Positions 1-13,900 of a stretch of DNA of 64,000 nt are shown here, piece by piece; position 1 is the first letter of the stretch, and every line of letters starts with the position of its first letter. Source of the DNA: Arctopsyche grandis (Eukaryota > Arthropoda > Insecta > Trichoptera > Hydropsychidae). A model generated the notes under the pieces. The model saw only the letters and a list, made by a program, of their open reading frames with translations. It did not search any database and was not told the origin of the DNA. The position numbers were made by a program, and so were the translations under genes. The stretch covers positions 7,815,501 to 7,879,500 of the forward strand of contig NC_135362.1 of NCBI RefSeq assembly GCF_051622035.1. The letters run 5' to 3'.

Positions 1-92
1 GATATAAGATGTAATTTGTGAACATAATTTAGTAATAATAAAAAGCATTTAAAAATCAAAAACGAAGCACAATCGTACGTGAGAAAACTCAC

Positions 93-126
93 CGCCAGGA
101 GTCGCCACTGTGGTAACGGCAGCCAT
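93..126 (-). CDS. First coding exon of an unidentified gene (partial)
   Basis: On the minus strand an ATG at 126 opens the reading MAAVTTVATPG and runs into a clear GTGAGT-type splice donor at 92-91, so this looks like the 5' coding exon of a gene continuing beyond the left edge. Eleven residues are too few to name it. The sequence to the right (127 to roughly 480) would be its 5' UTR and promoter. It would be transcribed away from the aminopeptidase gene at 2420. The call rests on one start and one donor only. Confidence 0.45.
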
Positions 127-1775
127 CTTATTTAGCAGCGACACCACGATGCAACACCGATCACACTTTCCTATGTGCATGGAAATCGGTGTAAAACTTT
201 CGACCGTGCGGAAATGTGGTTATAATTTGCGGTGCGGACAAGTGCTATCGATGTACCTAGTCAGTGTTAGTATTTCATACGTATAGTATACACAGTACCG
301 GTAGTAGTAGTGAGCACGTACAATTGTTGTGGTCGCGTTTGTGAGGTGTTATTTATTAAGTGAGTAGCCGTGGCCAGGTTTAGTAGCGAACCAGCAACGG
401 AGGCTGGAAGTTGTGTCGTCTCGATATCCGACACACGAGCAAATGCGGCCAATTTAAACCTAGTCAACTATACTGTTTACTAGTTTGGATCAAGTGAGAC
501 GCTTTTCTTTAAAATTCCCATCGATTTTCTTTGGTTTTTATCAAATATTTGTATACGGTTGTTCTTAGGTAGGTAGTTCTTCAGCCACTCTAATAGATAA
601 CTGTAATGTAATATATGTATACACATGTAAGGATGTGTCGCCATCACGGTGATACATATTTGTATATAATAATCATCATTAAAACATTCCAACGGTTGGT
701 ATTGCGCCACTTAAAGTTGCTCGTATGGTATACTTAAAGAATATACTATAATCTGTACTTGAAAGATTTTCAATATTATTATAATATAATTTGAATACAT
801 CAAGTTAAACTAATAATCAACTTTTCCTCGGAAAACTATGGAAAATCATTTTGAATTAAGTATGTATGTATGTATCCGATTCATATACAATTTTGCCCGT
901 TGCGTAACGAATTATGCTATTTATTTCTTACTAGTTGTTTTACCAGGCTTCGCTCAGTATTTGTAATATAAACAGCGTAAACATGGCGAATCTAATATTA
1001 TTCGTTTTTTTATTAAATTTATTTGAATCGAAAAAAATATACATAATATTCAACCAATTGAATTTTCGTCATAGAAACTTTGTTTTGTTTACGAAGTTCC
1101 CAACCAACATTACATATTTTCTTAGATACTTACAATGTCTCTTTCGAAATTATATATTATATTAATATTTTTTTCATCTTTAAAGTGTTTCTTCATTGCT
1201 CATAAAATGACATTAGGATTCAATCATCAGCATTTTTTTTTTTTTGTTAAAATACTATTAAAACTATTTTCTTTTCAATTTTTATTAAAAATCAGTTCAT
1301 AACTATTGAGCTTTATTTTAAAACTAGCTATATTGCAATGATTGATGGCAAGTGGAAATAATCGGCATTTAAAGTTGTAAAAGATATTTACAGCTTAGAA
1401 CACAGACGGGGAATGATACCGTTACTTAAAACCATAGCAAACATATTGTACTGAAGAGTTATAAAGCTGATGTTGATGATGGAATTGGCTAAAATTTAGC
1501 CCATATTACTACGACATTCAAATTCAAAACCATCGACAAATAGACCAACAAAAATGTAATATTGATACGGAAGATGAATAATACGGTTCACGCAACGTTT
1601 TAAAAAGGTTAAAATCGATAACCTTTACAACGAAATAAGATTAACGAATATTTTCAAAATAAACAATGCTCTATTTGTATTAGTTAAGCAATTAATTTTT
1701 GTATTTTTTATTTACGCTTAAATATAATAATCGTTATAAGCAGGTTTAAGATTGCTAGCCATTAATTTTACGTGC

Positions 1776-1857
<82 letters not shown>

Positions 1858-2419
1858 GAGATAGTTAATCAATGATTGGTTTTTCAATCTGTCATTAACA
1901 TTCACTTGGCTGTTGTTAATTGAGTAGAAATTTCGATACACAAAAACTTATCGATTAATCACCGCAGTAACTGTTATCGTAACTAGTTTAACAAGATAAT
2001 GAATAAAGTGATCTGATCATATGCATGTGCTATGAGAAAGATCAGGTTCATGTACCTGTTTACAGAGTCTTTTGACCCCACTTAAGTATGGTGCAGGAGC
2101 CTAGAAATGCACTTTGAATATAAATTTATTCATTACATTCGAACCTGCCTATGACTAGAATCGTAAAACTGGCAATATTTTCTTATTATACTGGCGAAAA
2201 ACAAGTTTGGTTTTTTTTAAATCTTTTTTTATACTTTAAAAAACTAAATTATCAGAAAGCTAGTATGTATGTATGTATGTATACAGCTACAATTCTTTTT
2301 AATAATCATGTTTATTAATTTTGCACGTTGTATTGATATAATATGCCTGCTATAACAATAAGATATTTTATTGGTACTTCTGTGATAGATTTTCATTTTT
2401 ATTTTATTTTTTAAACAGA
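127..2419. other. Intergenic region, no gene seen
   Basis: AT-rich spacer between the divergent gene at 126 (-) and the aminopeptidase at 2420 (+). It contains short TATG-type microsatellites near 860-875 and 2264-2282 and a long TA tract at 1781-1853. The open frames here are short, of low complexity and have no recognisable domain. Promoters of both flanking genes presumably lie here, but no specific element can be supported. Confidence 0.6.
1781..1853. repeat. (TA)n microsatellite
   Basis: About 36 uninterrupted TA units upstream of the aminopeptidase gene. Such a tract is probably length-polymorphic. Confidence 0.95.
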
Positions 2420-5400
2420 ATGTGGAAACATTGCCTATGTTTCGTGACTTTCTTGGTCATCTTTGGAAGTTCTTCGGCATACAGACTGCCTAAAAGCATT
2501 GCACCTGAGCATTATGATCTGAAAGTCTTAACGTATTTGGACCCAAAAGAGAACTTCACGTTCGAAGGCTCCGTACTTATACAGGTTTGTTCCCACAGAG
2601 ATATTATACTATTTTACACTTTTTGTCAATTTAAATATACTTACCCATTGTATTCTATTTTAGCTGAACGCTTTAGATGACACCAAAGCTATTACATTAC
2701 ATTCACATAATCTGAAAATATCCGAGAGTGAAATATTGGTGAAAGGTGTGGATAAAAAGCCAGAATCTTTCATAGTGACCAATGTGACTTACGACACAGA
2801 TAAAGATTTTCTCACAATTCATCTCGATAAACCGTTAAAAAAAGGATCGAAGTATGAATTAACAGTACCTTTCAAAGGAGCTCTCGAGTCTCTGCTCGGT
2901 TATTACCGGAGCAGCTACACCAACACAAAAACTGGAGAGAAAGAGTAAGTTTCTCATTATATGCATTTCCGTGCTATTTAAGTCAATATTATCTTACTTT
3001 ATATTAATATAATCAAACTTAAAGATGGTTGGCTGTCACTCAATTTGAAGCGATCAACGCTAGACGTGCTTTCCCTTGCTTCGATGAACCAGCAATGAAA
3101 GCAACATATTCAATTATCCTTGGAAGACAGGAAGGCTTTGTCTCAATCAGTAATATGCCACTGTTGGAATCAAAACCCATGTGAGTATTTTAATTATAAA
3201 GTTAAAACAAACGGTAATATCAACTATATAGAACCCACTTCGAAAGTAGCCAATTTTGATTAGTAGATTAATATCGTAGAAATTATGCATACAAGACTAT
3301 ATCATTATATCCACCTGGAACTCAATCTTATGCAGTTTTTTTCCATAAAATTTTAATTCAACTAGTTTTTTTACCAGGATTTTAAATGGAGAATGGTACC
3401 GTTACCATACATATAAAATGTAGAATAAAAGTTGTAATTTTTTTACATAGACTTTTCATAATTTACAATTTAAATTGATTATAAAATATTTATTGATCAA
3501 TTTTTGATAGTATTTTTATCGTTTTATATCTATTAAAAGCTAACAGTTTTATTAACTATAAAAGAAAACTGGTAATAATATATTCTAGAGAGAAATTTGC
3601 AATTTTCATCCATACTCAATTTAATATTTACGAAGGCTTGTGTTATTTCAGAGATAATATGAAGAATTGGTATTGGGATATATTTGAAAAGTCTGTTCCA
3701 ATGTCAACATACCTTGTTGCATATATGGTTTCCAAATTCAAATACATTGAATCTCCAAAAACTGATTCCAATGCTGTCTTTAAAATATGGGCTAGAGAAG
3801 GAGCCATTAATCAAGTAAGAAATATAGTAACAATTAATGAACTATTTTTCTTTTATTTATTTATTTTTTAATTTAATGAATTAACTATTTACAGACACAA
3901 TATGCTTCCGAAGTTGGACCAAAAGTGTTGAGCCTATACGAAAAGTACTTCGACTTACCCTATCCTCTTCCCAAACAAGACATGATAGCTGTACCAGACT
4001 TCCAAGCTGGTGCCATGGAAAATTGGGGACTCATCACCTATAGAGAAACAGCTCTATTGTACACACCTAATGTATCATCAACATCGAGCAAATACCGCGT
4101 AGCCAGCGTAAGCAAGATTTTATTCGTCCTTTTATTTTTTCCTTTATTAAATTGAATTAAAATTCAATAATCATTTTAGGTGATAGCTCACGAATTGGCT
4201 CATCAGTGGTTTGGAAATCTGGTAACCATGAAGTGGTGGACTGATCTGTGGCTCAATGAAGGATTTGCAACATATGTGTCCACATTGGGAGTCGACCATT
4301 TGCATCCTGAGTGGAATGTAGTCATGGAAGAAGCTGTCGATAATATGCTAGATGTATTTAGACTTGATTCATTGAACACTTCGCATCCTGTGAGTATTTC
4401 TCAAGAAACTTTTACATTTCCAGTCATCGCTATTTTCATGAACACTTACATATGTTCTCAAAAACTGATTATATTATGACTTGTTATGTTTTATTCATCG
4501 TTGATATTTTATTTTGTCTAGATATCAGTACCGATAGGTCATGCCAATGAAATTGAGCAAATATTCGATGTGATTTCGTACAAAAAAGGTTCAACTATCA
4601 TAAGAATGATGAATATATTCTTGGGAGAAGAGGTGTTCCGTAACGGTGTAAATAGGTAAATACTTAAATTAATCTTAGTTTTTCGATATTTGAAATCAAA
4701 ATATAATTGAAATCGTGTTTAAAGCTACCTGAAAAAATACAAGTACAAAAATGCTGAACAAGACGATTTGTGGGAATCTTTGACTGAAGCAGCACACTCG
4801 GCTAAAGTTTTTCCTGATGATATGACCGTGAAACAAATAATGGACAGTTGGACTACACAGACTGGGTATCCTGTGATTACGGTTAAGAGAAACTATGATA
4901 AGAACTCTGCTGAAGTTTGTCAAGTATGTTGATGTTTCATTAAAAGTATAAAAAATTATTTATATGTAGTGTTAAAAATGTTTTTTTCCATTTTCAGGAA
5001 CATTATCAAAGCAGAAAAAATGTTGATAAGCCTTCTACTCAAAAATGGTGGGTTCCGTTGAGTTTCTTCAATTCAGAATCTACTGTAATTGAAAGCGTTC
5101 CCAGTCAGTGGTTGAAAGCAGAAGAATCGACAAAGATTGAAGATATTGCTGAAAAGGACAGCTGGGTAATCTTCAACGTGAACATGTCAGGTATACATTT
5201 AAGAGTTCCTAAAATATATTCAACTGCATTTCCAGAACAACGCTTCTTAATTATTTATTTTTTAGGTCTTTATAAAGTAAATTATGACAATGATAATTGG
5301 GAACTTTTAATTAAAAGCTTAAATGGACCTGATTATAAAAAAATACCCACTCTAAACAGAGTACAATTGTTGATCGATTGTATGGACTTAGCATGGACAG

Positions 5401-6790
5401 GACAATTGAAATACGATTTAGCCCTTAAGTATGTCACAAATTTAATTATTTCATCTAAAACTCATTGTTTGGAAATCACTCCACTTACGGAGTGAGTTTT
5501 CGTAAATGGAACGACCTCTACTACATAATTTGTTATTAAATGCAGGGTTATTCAATACATAACTACTGAAGACGACTACCTTCCATGGAGAGGGGCAATC
5601 ACAGGCTTATCTCGATTGACCGGCATCCTTAAGAATACTCCAGACTATGGGCTATTTAAAAAGTACATGAGAAAATTGCTCACACCTGCATTTAAAAAGA
5701 TTGGTGGTTTAAATACTAAAGTTATTGCTACACCTGAGAGACTCGATGCAGTTAAACATCAAGTATGTTGTTCATCCCTAATGTGAAAAATTTGTTTATA
5801 ATCAAAAGATTAAATAAAATACTTTTTTTCAGATTACAATAAGTAGATGGTCTTGTAGTATGGGTGTGCCTGATTGTAAAGAACATGCTATTGATTTGTT
5901 CAAAACTTGGATGAATCAATCAAATCCTGATGAACAAAATGAGTATGGAAACTCTATGTTGGAAATTATAATATATTTGGAATGTGATAATAGTAATTTT
6001 AACTTTCAGGATTCCAACAGACCTTCGTAGTCAAGTATACTGTACTGGAGTGAGTCAAGGTGGTGAAACAGAATGGGAATTCATATGGCAACGATATCTG
6101 AAAGCAAATATAGCCAGTGAAAAGGAGACCCTCCTCCGTAGCTTGGCCTGCGTGAAAGAAACATGGCTATTGAAAAGGTTTAATCTTATTTTTAATTCAA
6201 ATTAATGAAGTAAAAATTTAATACACAAACACTTTTTAATCAATTTTTTTTTATATTACAGATATTTGTTATGGTCTATAAATGAAGAATCTGGTATTAA
6301 ACAACAGGACTCTTCTTCAGTATTTGACGCAGTTGCCTCGTCAGATATTGGATTCTATGTAGCAAAAAGTTTTCTCTATGATAAGACCTCTATCATCAGG
6401 AAATAGTATGTTCAAATTATACTGCGTTCTTTCATTGAATGTAATTGTAAAAATAATTATAATTTATATCAAATATTTCAGCCATAAGGATATTCCAGCG
6501 GTCATGGGACGTTATGCCAAATCAATAGCTAGTCAAATTTCTACACATCAAGAACTAAAAGAGGTATATGAAATGAATCAAATTATAAGATAGTAAATAA
6601 ATAAATAATATGACTTCTAATTAATTTTAATTTTCAGTTTTCAACTTGGATTGAAAACAATAAAGACGATTTGAAGGAAGGTAGTATTGCAATCAAACAA
6701 GGCTTGGAATCAATTTCAATAAGACTAGAATGGAGCCAAAACAATTTGAATGCAGTGGTAGATGTTTTGAAAAGATTGACATCAGAATAG
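2420..6790 (+). CDS. Secreted M1-family zinc aminopeptidase (aminopeptidase N / puromycin-sensitive-like)
   Basis: Sixteen exons: 2420-2584, 2664-2944, 3025-3180, 3652-3814, 3895-4107, 4180-4389, 4522-4655, 4725-4923, 4998-5190, 5266-5428, 5546-5762, 5833-5942, 6010-6177, 6262-6405, 6482-6563, 6638-6790. The phases agree throughout and give 2751 nt, 916 aa. Residues 1 to about 20 form a signal peptide (hydrophobic FVTFLVIFG core). The substrate motif GAMEN is at about 294-298. The zinc site HELAHQWF begins at H330, with ligands H330, H334 and E353 (LNEGF), and a likely transition-state Tyr is near 416. M1 enzymes remove N-terminal residues from peptides. The C-terminus lacks the hydrophobic tail expected for a GPI anchor, so the enzyme is probably secreted or lumenal rather than a gut brush-border GPI-anchored APN. 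All catalytic residues are present. The exact substrate class cannot be told. Confidence 0.93.
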
Positions 6791-7229
6791 TATAAATATT
6801 ATGTGTAGTTCACATTATTACATATTTAAGTCTTAGCTTGTTTTGTTATATACAGATAAAGACTTCAATGAATATTTGCCATACACGTTGATTTTTTATA
6901 AATACCAAATTATTATAAAACATGAGTTTTAAAATTACCTTCGGCATTCTTTAAGAACTATAGTTAAAAAGATACTTTTACCGTGCATATAATGTACTTA
7001 AACAATGTTGAGATCCAACGATGTGTGAGATTTTACTTTCACTGTAGGAATTAAAAATTAGAATGAATATTATATTCAGTATTATGATATTTATAAAATA
7101 ATGTATTTAATTTTAAGAACATCTATGTGTGAATGTTTTATATTGTTGTAATAACTTATGATTCAGGACATCTATATTTCTCTGTGATGCGATTTATTTC
7201 GATTATATCTACCTACCTATTATATTATG

Positions 7230-7235
7230 AATAAA
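7230..7235 (+). terminator. Polyadenylation signal of the aminopeptidase gene
   Basis: Canonical AATAAA about 440 bases after the stop codon at 6790, followed by T-rich sequence. Another weak candidate may exist closer to the stop. Confidence 0.55.
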
Positions 7236-7813
7236 ACATTTTTCAATATAAAAATATTCTCTTTTACTTCAATTTACAATATATTATTATTTTTTAATAA
7301 CTAGGGGTCGAACTAAAACCGTACAGTCATTAGTCATGCTTACATACATACTTCAATCATTGGCCACTTGAATTTTTGTGAAATTAGAATCTTGTTATAT
7401 TATTATAATATAGTAGTGTTGCACCCGATGAGATATCATCGCATGGCTGCTGGCATATTAAATTATGAATTAAAAAAAAAAAAAAAGAAATGTATCGGTC
7501 CTGTGTTCAATTAGCCCACAGTCCAATTTTTTTCAAATACCTTTTAAATATATTTACGTTCCCACTTCGGACTGTATTTTCGTTTCCGTTTCAAATAAAC
7601 GCTGTAATTAGTTCTCTTTCGTAAAATACATAAGTTCAATTTCTAAAGCGAGGAATTCTAATGTCAAGTTTCACGAATCCATTGCACTGAGGCGATAAAA
7701 TGACTCCGAGACGACAACTAATACGTCTTTCACACAATACACTGTTGCGTTACACGTTTCGAGTTAAAAATAAAATTGTATTATGTTCAAAAAAATTTAA
7801 ATTTATAAAATAT

Positions 7814-8863
7814 TGTTGCGTAGAGGTGGGTGGAGGATCCAAGTAAAAGGCCAACAGTCGTCTCACAGCATTTATTGATGATTAAGGAGATACACGCACT
7901 GGCAGTGCTCAGTCCAGAAATGACATGATATCGCCTACGTACCGCCTTATAAAGGGTAGATCTCTCAGGACGTCTAATCTGTTTACCTGTTGTATAGTCA
8001 CGTATTCGGATATGTATTTCCACGACATTGGGTCTCCCCGTACCGATTCTGAGAAAGGACTAATAACGGTCATTGTTTAGCCTAAATGCACTTTATAATA
8101 TAAGTCCAGATATAATCCTGGAAGTAAGTGCAAGCACTTAGTTAATCCGATAACAGATATCCGTTGATCTAAGTGCAAGCACTTATTTAATCCAAAAACT
8201 GATAACCCCTGAACGGTCACATAGTCTCTGGGATTCTATTCGCTTAATCCGCGGCGTACGTAACATTGCCTCCCTCTTAGGTCAAATCGTCCCGATTGAC
8301 CGACAAATTCTAACTGATAAATCTACAGTGGTAGTTACATTTATCTCCGATATCAGTCACAGTTACATTTACAATTACAGCCGTTATCTTTACATTGAAT
8401 ACATTAACGCGCCGTTACAATGGAAACAATTACATTAATCTTCTGTTACAGTTACATTAACGTCACCTTTACAATGGAAACAATTACATTAAACTTTCAT
8501 CACATTTCAATTTATGTCACCTTTACAATGGAAACAATTAGTTATATTTCTAATGGCCTAAAATTAGTCATCCGATGTTCTACATTTGGAAATCAATATT
8601 TGTTAGCTTTTCGGTCCAAAATTTCTCACGTGTTTGGTCCATGTTGCTCGTATCACCAAAGTCCAAATTTGCTATGGCAGCCCTGTCTTCCTATGTCATG
8701 TGGCCCAGCATCCTGCTGCAGACCAACGTTCAACCCAGAACGTGCTCCAAAGCCATGTCGGATTAAATAAGTGCAAGCACTTATTTAATCCGATAACAGA
8801 TAACCCCTGAACGGTCACATAGTCTCTGGGATTCTATTCGCTTAATCCGCGGCGTAAGTAACA
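7814..8863 (+). mobile_element. LTR retrotransposon relic, family A (complete LTR, short interior, partial second LTR)
   Basis: A complete LTR (7814-8265, starts TGTTGCG, ends GTAACA) is followed by about 500 bases of interior without gag or pol and then the last ~95 bases of the same LTR (8769-8863). The 4-bp duplication ATAT flanks the whole unit (7810-7813 and 8864-8867). The two LTR ends share the stretch AAGTGCAAGCACTTA and everything after it. This is a broken, non-coding fossil; the 4-bp duplication fits a Gypsy- or BEL-type integrase. It is the only copy of this family in the window that keeps internal sequence. Confidence 0.75.
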
Positions 8864-9660
8864 ATATTTTATTAAAATTTCACGAATTGCTTAAATATTC
8901 GAATAACGAATTGTTCAAAATTGGCCGAATGTATTCGAATATCGAATATTTGGATTTGAAACTCTACAGTACACTATATTAATCGAAATCACGCCATATA
9001 AAATATATGTATGTACATAACATATTTTTGCTTTACATCACGATAAAAAATTGCATTACGAAAAAGTTGATTTGCGTTTAAAATATAACATGTGAATTAA
9101 CAAATAAAAATAATTGGCAAAACATATGTATAACAGTAGCAGTAGACTAAAAGCATTCATACATGATGACAATATTCATGTATGTACATATGTGGAACAG
9201 CGTAGTGAGCTTGAGAGTCTGAAATAAAATCTCACTCTTTTACTATGTGCGTTGTGAAATAGCATCTCCTTCGGCAGAAATAAAATCGAGGTTGAATATA
9301 TGCGAACGGAGTAGATCCCTCTATTTTCTTTTTATTGTAATCGCAGCTTTAGTCGGGAAGTTTACTGTTATGACCAAATTTGTGTTGGCTTGACAGTTGT
9401 TTGGAGACGCTCGGCTCGACAGCAGCCTCTTGATTTTAACATTTATTTAAACGAACAATATTAGTACGTAAGTTTCATTTTAGTTACAAGATTTTACTAC
9501 GTTTCATTATAGTTTAAAGATTTTACTTCGTTTAATTTACTATTGTTATGAATTTCAGTGCTCAACTGCACTTACCTCAAACCTAACCTAAAAAGTCATC
9601 TGACAAATCTCAAAAGCGGCCAATAAAAATAATCATAATCTCATTCATTTTAGATCTATA

Positions 9661-10051
9661 ATGTCGTCTGACGAAGACTGGAGCATCGACAGCCACAGAA
9701 CAGAGCACGAATCGGACGAACATTGGGAAATCAGACGAAATTTTATGGAAACCCATAAAGACAGGTTTTCCGAAGACAAATTAGTGTGTCTCGCCCGAGT
9801 ATTCACGAACGTTGAACTCTTGGGTTGCAGGTTATAAAAACACCGAATAATTACATACATAGTGTACTTTAGAATTATCATTTTCATTGATATGCGTTTC
9901 TTTTGATTTCAGATATCCACAGACGACTATGAAATTAATCGCCGAACTCTCCAAAGATGTCGCATCAGACTTTAGAAAGAAGCGCGAATCGAAATTGAAA
10001 AGAACTTTCGTTCAGGCCAGCGATGCGGCCCAACAAAAAGCCAAACGATAA
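9661..10051 (+). CDS. CDKN2AIPNL: XTBD-domain protein (CDKN2AIPNL / PAXT-1-like, XRN2 partner)
   Basis: Two exons, 9661-9830 and 9913-10051, joined at codon phase 2, give 102 aa. The reading EHWEIRRNFMETHKDRF, then EDKLVCLARVFTNVELLGC, then YPQTTMKLIAEL matches the XRN2-binding (XTBD) domain, spanning about residues 20-75. The tail is basic (KKRESKLKR). In animals XTBD proteins bind and stabilise the nuclear 5'-3' exoribonuclease XRN2. Length fits the short CDKN2AIPNL-type members rather than the long CDKN2AIP or NKRF. The start is the first ATG of an acidic N-terminus (MSSDEDWS). It lies tail-to-tail with polybromo, whose stop codon is at 10915. Confidence 0.88.
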
Positions 10052-10075
10052 TTGTACTCTTGATATAACAAAACG

Positions 10076-10081
10076 AATAAA
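10076..10081 (+). terminator. Polyadenylation signal of the XTBD gene
   Basis: AATAAA 25 bases after the stop codon. A second one lies near 10203 and may be an alternative. Confidence 0.6.
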
Positions 10082-10914
10082 TTCCTGACGGTTTTATATA
10101 GATTTAAGTGATTTGTAAAAAAAAATATAGCATGCAAAATTGATGATTGAATGTGTAATATGTGAATACTTTCACAAAAAAATATGTATGTATACAAAGA
10201 TAATAAATAAAATCACAGTTTATGTTATAATGTATTTATTAAATATATAACTAAAGTCAAAATATTATAATTAATATTCATTTATTTTATATATCGTTTA
10301 ACAAAAACTAATTAAGAAAAATACTAGTCAATTAACCAATTTGTTGACAACAATTTAAAACAAAGTTAAGTATATTTACAATTATTAGCATATTAACAGG
10401 TGCAATACTAAAAATCATTGTAAACTCGGTGCCAAATTACATGCGTTGGATAAATATATGAGATTCCATTTTATACACGTACATATTTAGTTTAAATGCA
10501 GTATTGGAGAAAAACACAAATTATCATATCATTCGATCATATAATCCACACTTACACATGTAACTCTTAAAAAATACTTATTATGTAATATAATAATATA
10601 AAAAATTCAAATGCTATATTGAAACGTTACAACTACACACAAATATGGCTCACATGTCAACTTTTACAGTTCATTTTGTAAATAAATTTTCGATTTTTAT
10701 AATAAAATGAAGAATTTTCATCAACGATAAAAACGACCCTGTAAGTTTTCTTGATTAGAGCTGCAGTTACATACACTAGAAACATTTATTATTTCCGACA
10801 CTTAAAATGAAACGATCCAGAATGTCCTTTGCATGTTGAGTAAAAGCCGCCCTTCACATCATATTAAAAATTATAAGACTGTTACGAATGTTTAGAGCGG
10901 CTTTTCGACTTGGG

Positions 10915-13900
10915 TTACAAATTTTTACTGATCGAGAATGCGTCCCTCAACATGAGATCTCGGAGATTCCACAACGCCTTCAACACTTTGGGGTTCTGAT
11001 TCAACGGCATCGAGTCATTGACGGACACGTCGTTGTTCTGCATCGTGATCGAGTTCACCAGCTCTTCGCTGAGCCAATGCACCGGCACTCTATTGGGATG
11101 CGTCTCGATCGGATTAGCAGCGCTGGCCGATATCGTCTTATCCCAACCGGTTATATACTTCTGTTCCGAATGCAACCCTTCGATATACCTGTAAAAATCA
11201 AACAAACACGCATTAACCCTGTCGTTCTTTAAGATTTTGCTAGCGATTTATTATTATATGTATACCTTATGTAAGCCTCGGAATGTTGCACACGGTGAGG
11301 ACGTGGAGGCACCGATATGAAGAGCGCCTCTGGTGCTAAAGGACGAGCATTCGGAACGACTGAAGTTACGGGAGCCGGTGATGGCGTCCCACGTGACAAC
11401 GGCGACAGTTGAGACAAGGAAACTACGACGAAAGAATCGTTTAATTTTCACAATTTGAACCTTTCAAGAGTAAAATGAATCACATTTCGATACCTGTTTG
11501 TGGGTTTGTTGAACTGGCAGGTGTTGGTCGATGTTGTATTACAGAAGGTTTATCTTTGTTACGAGACGGTAAAAAGTTTCTAAGGGACAAAGTTTGGGTG
11601 AGTGTTTTTGAAATATAAAATATAATATTTAATACTCATTACAAGTGTTCAGCGGTAAAATCATTATAGCTATACTATAAAAATATTGTTCTATAGTGTC
11701 TATGGTTACACTGAGCAACAAAAAATTACGTTTTTTACTTATCGGAGCGGAGACTAATCAATCTTTACTAAGTTGACCCATTGAATTCGAATATGACACT
11801 AATTTTTGTTGGCTTATTCTCGTATAAGAGATTAAACGTTTAAAATAGTGTGCAGGTTTTACAGATTTTTGGCTTTTGCAGTATTTAATTCAAAATCTAG
11901 TATTGGAATCAATAGTCAGATGCTTTTTCTATTGATTGAAAATTATTATTGCTTTAAAATACTGTTGCGTAGCGGTGGGTGGAGGATCCAAATGAAAGGC
12001 CTAAGTCGCTTCACAGCATTTATCAGATAATTCAGGAGGTCCACGCGCGGGCAGCGCTCGTTCCAGAATGATCTGATATGTGTATGCCTAAGTACCTCCT
12101 TAAAAAGGGAAGGTCGCTCACTGCAACTTCCCTGATCCGTTTGTTTCTCCATTGTTTAAGCACGTAGAGTTTTAAGTGAGTCTCACGCTCTCAGAGTTTC
12201 TGGGAATTCTACCGACCACTTACGAGTCCCACTAAGCCAATTCGGAGGTCTCCATTGTTAGCCCCCGAATGCACTTTAGGCGGCTGATAATCCCCATGTT
12301 ACAATACGTAAAATGAATTACCTAGCGAATTTTTCAAGCCAACAAAAATTATTGTCATATTCGAATTCAGTGCGTCAAATTTAGTAATGATTGATTTTTA
12401 CTTACCGGAGTCTCTGCTCCGGTAGGTAAAAATCGTAATTTTTTTTTCTGTGGTATTAAACCTTTGAATGCTGACGTCTTTTCTGTTGAAAGCACGCCAC
12501 GCTGAAAATTTCGCCAACATTTCCAACTAGAATTATTTTGAAATCCAATAGAAAGCAGATATAAAAATTGTAGCTAATCCAAAAAATCCCTAGATAACTA
12601 CCGCCGAGGATTTTGAGTTGTGTTAAGGTGTGTTTAGACTCTCTAATACATATATCTTACAACAAAATAAAATAAACAAAAAAGTCTATTATTGAATGTA
12701 TCTTTCCAAAACTAGTTTAATCTTCTACATTGTTGTTAAAATGTAATGCTCACAATCTAAATACCAAGCCACAATCTAAAATACTCGGCAGTTAGGGATT
12801 TCCATCGAGAAATTCTGCTATGGTTATAAGTTCAGAAATTCCGGTGTAAATCAGTCTTTATAAACATTGACACAGATTACACGACCCATGTTCAATACAT
12901 TTTTTGTAATGGTACCTAGAAACGCTTAGCGGGTAGTATTCTTGTTTATTTTTTTACATACTCAAAAAACAACGTATTTCATGCTCATGGAATTGCTGGC
13001 AAAACGCCAATCGGCGTTGGTCTGCATTCAAAGGGTTAAATACGTCATTGGTTACACCACATATAACAGTAGATCAATAGAATGATTGACAATGAAAAGG
13101 AAGTTAATCGCCAGGACACTTGCAACAAAGGCCAACATAGTGTTTAAACATACTTGCTCAGCTCGTGAGCGTGAACGTTTCTTCCGTTTCCTTTGTTAAT
13201 ATGTAAATCACGCACGTGACGAGTCAACCGAGCCAGGTTCGGAAACGGAGTGCTTGCCGTCGTCCGTTTTAATCGTGTGCATCCTCGCCATATGCACTGA
13301 TATACAGCGGCTCGATTACCGCTGTAATACTGTTGCACATGTCCTAAATATCAAACGTCATTAATAAAAACAACAGCAATCATATTACAACCACAAAACC
13401 ATTCACTACCTACGAAAGAATATAGAAGTATACACACATATAAGCTAAAATAAAAAATATATATCGTATGTAAAAAATGTCTTGAACATAGAATGTTATA
13501 AACAGCAATACTGATACTTAGATATATGTATAGAAAACTTTGCTTAAAAAAATGGGAACAATTTAAACACCCATTTTATAAAATAAATGTGCATTTAAAA
13601 AAATTTTGTACATTAAAAAAAGTTTCTGTACTTCACATAAAAAATTTTGTGCATTTCTAAATGACAGATACAGATTGCAATAGAGACTTTGCTTTGATCA
13701 TGGAAAAAAATATTTACTACTTAAAAAGCGGATGAAATGTGTATTAAAATGATAGATGAACTGTATCGGAAACATCGCGAATACCAAAATACGAACCGAC
13801 AACGACCAACGCTTCTCTCTACTGGATTCCTTCTTTTTTTTACTCTTCAGCTTGCGACCTTCGACACCTACGACCTTGGCTTCGACTCTACGACCTGACA

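Noticed and set aside
8420-8770. 116-residue frame inside the family A LTR relic
   Set aside because: Begins with a short tandem repeat (ACAATGGAAACAATTA units), has no retroelement domain and lies in the non-coding interior.
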